From positions 1 through 17,188 of the forward strand of contig CAVHIG010000043.1 in assembly GCA_963636105.1 (NCBI GenBank): a stretch of DNA of 17,188 nucleotides, written 5' to 3'. Made by a program: the position numbers and the translations under genes. The notes beneath the pieces were generated by a model. It did no database searches and had not been told where the DNA came from. It saw only the letters and a list, made by a program, of their open reading frames with translations. This document shows, piece after piece, positions 15,027 to 17,188 of this stretch (the stretch's first letter is position 1; each line of letters starts with the position of its first letter). This stretch comes from CAVHIG01 sp963636105. GTDB taxonomy: Bacteria > Bacillota > Clostridia > Peptostreptococcales > Anaerovoracaceae.

Positions 15027-16196
15027 CTATTCGTTATTTTCCGATCCGGATTTCTGCTGCATCAGCATGCTGTGCGGCAGGTTGTTTTTAAGAAGTATCT
15101 CATCCAGAATATCCGTAACCTCACTTTGGAAGTCATATCTTACGCCTGCCTTATCGAGCTCCTTGAGACTGTCCGCTATATCCGTAAGACAGTTTAAAAG
15201 CATCGGATTGAAGGCTCCGCATTCTCCGTTGAGTATCATAGAAAGAGCTTTGTCATGGGAGAAAGCAGGCTTGTAGCAGCGCTCACTTGTGAGTGCATCA
15301 TAGACATCCGCAAGGGATACAACCTGTGCGGCTATCGGAATATCATCTCCGCAAAGCCCGTCAGGATAGCCTTTTCCATCGTACTTTTCATGATGCCAGC
15401 GACATATCGCCTTTGCTGTCTGTACAAATTTGCTCGTCTGATCCAGAGCCTCATTTGAGAGTATGGCATCACCTTCCGTTGTATGTGTCTGCATAAGAGC
15501 CCATTCTTCAGGCGTAAGCTTTCCGGGTTTATTGAGTACATCCTCAGGTATTTTTATCTTTCCTATATCGTGCAAGGCCGAAAGTGAAGAGATAAGCGCG
15601 ATATTTGATTTTGTAAGGTTGTAGCGGTTTGTAAGAAGCACAAGTCTCCTGAGCAGAAGATTTGTGATTATCTGCACATTCAGCGTATGCGAACCGGATT
15701 CGTGATTTCTGAGCTCTATGACATTGCTGAAGATGTTTATCATTGAGCTGTTGAATTTTTCTCTCTCATATATCTGCTTCTCCACAAGCCTTATGAGGCG
15801 CTTTTGGTTGGAATGCATGAGAAGGGTATTTTCAACTCTTCGCTGTACTACGATAGAACGGAAGGGACGGCTGATATAGTCTGTAACGCCCAAATCATAA
15901 GCCTTTGTCACAAATTCAGAGCTATCCTCTGCTGATATGATTATAACCGGAATCTCATCAATCCAGTGATGCTTATGCATCTCAAATAGCACACCAAAGC
16001 CATCCATCTCCGGCATATTCAGATCCAAAAGAACGAGATCGATAGAATCCTCCGTCTGCAGCTTCTCTATTGCCTCACGGCCGTTTTCGGCATATACAAA
16101 ATTGTATTGTGAGCCAAGCATTAGCGAAAGCATTTCACGATTTAGCTCAGCATCATCCGCTATAAGTATTTTGTTTTTTTCCACGCTTATAGTCAT
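15027..16196 (-). CDS. response regulator with receiver and HD-GYP domains (c-di-GMP phosphodiesterase)
   Basis: A 389-aa RpfG-type regulator. The receiver (about 9-125) has ADD at 13-15, phospho-acceptor D58 in LLDLNMPEMDG, and S88 in the SAED segment. The usual invariant Lys before Pro is Arg here (R110-P111). A helical linker leads to the HD-GYP domain (about 148-340), with ELRNHESGSH (E161, H170), LHDIGKIKIP (H209-D210), H238, HHEKYDGKGYPDG (H268, H269, GYP 276-278) and LADVYDALTSERCYK. All metal-site residues seem present, so it should hydrolyse cyclic di-GMP in the cytoplasm when controlled by phosphorylation. AAGGGG spaced 8 nt supports the start at 16196. It begins 26 bp after the partial hybrid kinase gene on the same strand, which is its probable cognate kinase; the facing kinase is another candidate. 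Confidence 0.94.
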   Translation of the reverse strand: MTISVEKNKILIADDAELNREMLSLMLGSQYNFVYAENGREAIEKLQTEDSIDLVLLDLNMPEMDGFGVLFEMHKHHWIDEIPVIIISAEDSSEFVTKAYDLGVTDYISRPFRSIVVQRRVENTLLMHSNQKRLIRLVEKQIYEREKFNSSMINIFSNVIELRNHESGSHTLNVQIITNLLLRRLVLLTNRYNLTKSNIALISSLSALHDIGKIKIPEDVLNKPGKLTPEEWALMQTHTTEGDAILSNEALDQTSKFVQTAKAICRWHHEKYDGKGYPDGLCGDDIPIAAQVVSLADVYDALTSERCYKPAFSHDKALSMILNGECGAFNPMLLNCLTDIADSLKELDKAGVRYDFQSEVTDILDEILLKNNLPHSMLMQQKSGSENNE

Positions 16197-16222
16197 CGCA
16201 ATTTCCCCTTACATTCCCTTTG

Positions 16223-17188
16223 TTATTTTGCTTTCTTGCATTTCAAAAGCACATCATAGATTTGCTGCGCGTCTACCGGTTTTGAAAGATGATAATTCAT
16301 GCCTGATTCCAGGGTCTTTTTCCTCTCAGAGTCAAAGGCATCGGCAGTCATCGCTATGATAGGAGTGCTCGTAGCATCAGGTCTGTCAAGTGCCCTTATA
16401 AGCTTTGTAGCTTCCAGGCCGTCCATTACAGGCATACGCACATCCATGAGTATAGCGTCGTAGTAGCCCGGAGCGGATTCTTTGAAGGTATCTACTGCCT
16501 CCTGACCATTGTGTACGGATTTTACATCGCAGCCCGCCTCTTCAAGAATGATCTGAGCCACATATGTATTGAGCTCGTTGTCCTCAACAAGCAAAAGCTT
16601 CATTCCGGAAAGCTTTGCTGTATCAATCGCTTCAGCAGGCTTGATCGGTGAATCTTTCTTCTCTGCGATATCCACGATAATGTCTACGGTAAATTCTGAA
16701 CCTACACCGAGCTGGCTCTTTACAGAAATCGTACCTCCCATAGCTGTTACAAGGCTTTTTACGATAGGCAGTCCGAGTCCGGTGCCCTGCTGCGAGTTGG
16801 AAAGCTCTGAATGCTCGCGCGCAAAAGGTTCAAAGAGATGTTTCAGGAACTCTTCGCTCATGCCTATGCCGTTGTCTCTTACGACAAATTTTATATGGAG
16901 CTTGTTGTTTTCAGCTTCAAGATTTGTCACTGTAAACCATACGTCACCGCCCGCCGGTGTGAATTTCGCCGCGTTTGATAGGAGATTGAAGAAAATCTGA
17001 TTGAAGCGCAGCTTGTCTACAAGTATGGTATATTCTCCAGGATTCAGCTCACTGTGAAAGTTTAGATGCTTTGCATCCATAATCGGCTGGATTACGGTAG
17101 ATACAGTATTTAAAAATTCGGAACGAGTGAGAGCATCCTTATTCAGTGTAAGCTCACCGCTCTCAATTTTGCTCATGTCGAGTATGTC
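16223..17188 (-). CDS. hybrid sensor histidine kinase, C-terminal part (5' end beyond window)
   Basis: The frame is open to the window edge, so the N-terminus, including any sensor region and the phosphorylatable His, is missing. The visible 321 residues begin DILDMSKIESGEL, the end of a HisKA domain. Then comes HATPase_c, with N box (FNQIFFNLLSNAAKFT), G1 (DNGIGMSEEFLKHLFEPF) and G2 (GTGLGLPIVKSL), followed by one canonical receiver: LLVEDNELN, AILMDVRMP (Asp codon at 16444-16442), AMTADAFD and HLSKPVD. It has no HPt domain and ends soon after the receiver. It is closely similar in layout to the kinase on the other strand, so the two may be paralogues. The HD-GYP gene follows 26 bp after its stop. 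Confidence 0.94.
   Translation of the reverse strand, partial: DILDMSKIESGELTLNKDALTRSEFLNTVSTVIQPIMDAKHLNFHSELNPGEYTILVDKLRFNQIFFNLLSNAAKFTPAGGDVWFTVTNLEAENNKLHIKFVVRDNGIGMSEEFLKHLFEPFAREHSELSNSQQGTGLGLPIVKSLVTAMGGTISVKSQLGVGSEFTVDIIVDIAEKKDSPIKPAEAIDTAKLSGMKLLLVEDNELNTYVAQIILEEAGCDVKSVHNGQEAVDTFKESAPGYYDAILMDVRMPVMDGLEATKLIRALDRPDATSTPIIAMTADAFDSERKKTLESGMNYHLSKPVDAQQIYDVLLKCKKAK

Overview
The window looks like chromosomal DNA of a Clostridia-type Firmicute, most likely a Lachnospiraceae relative. This is inferred from strong AGGAGG-type ribosome binding sites, consensus TTGA(A/C)A/TATAAT promoters, a lipobox lipoprotein, a secreted GH26-like glycosidase, and large hybrid histidine kinases next to an HD-GYP response regulator. 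No rRNA, tRNA, CRISPR array, transposase or phage gene was seen. The genus cannot be fixed from sequence alone.

Left part (1-6269, all + strand): an AI-2E/PerM-type membrane protein with hydrophilic tails; a class III Fic AMP-transferase carrying its own C-terminal inhibitory motif, with a perfect 11-bp-arm dyad in front of it; and two unrelated flavoproteins, one of the HI0933/TIGR00275 family and one of the COG2509 family. Both flavoproteins are much longer than usual because hydrophilic low-complexity segments are inserted between conserved blocks. Several of these segments contain in-frame tandem duplications (24, 30, 36 and 39 bp). Longer tandem duplications (84 bp and 35 bp) run across the stop codons of the AI-2E and HI0933-type genes into the spacers.

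Middle (6270-8454): a 405-bp spacer holds three copies of a 47-48-nt inverted-repeat element built on a GCAAAAATGTATT motif. It is followed by a good promoter and a secreted GH26-like glycoside hydrolase. A 14-bp bidirectional terminator separates that gene from gpmI (phosphoglycerate mutase), which is on the - strand.

Right part (9994-17188): a 422-bp divergent spacer contains a GC-rich structured patch, a G8 run and a near-consensus promoter. The promoter drives a two-gene operon: a lipoprotein joining a solute-binding domain to a 5'-nucleotidase C-terminal-like domain, then a membrane hybrid histidine kinase. No transport permease is present, so the lipoprotein may be a ligand receptor for the kinase. 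Facing it on the - strand, across a 13-bp bidirectional terminator, is an operon of a second hybrid kinase (cut by the window end) and a REC-HD-GYP response regulator. The four genes look like a signalling island that senses an extracellular ligand and probably acts through c-di-GMP turnover, with no DNA-binding regulator in view. This island, the inverted-repeat array and the repeat-expanded flavoproteins are the parts most worth checking.
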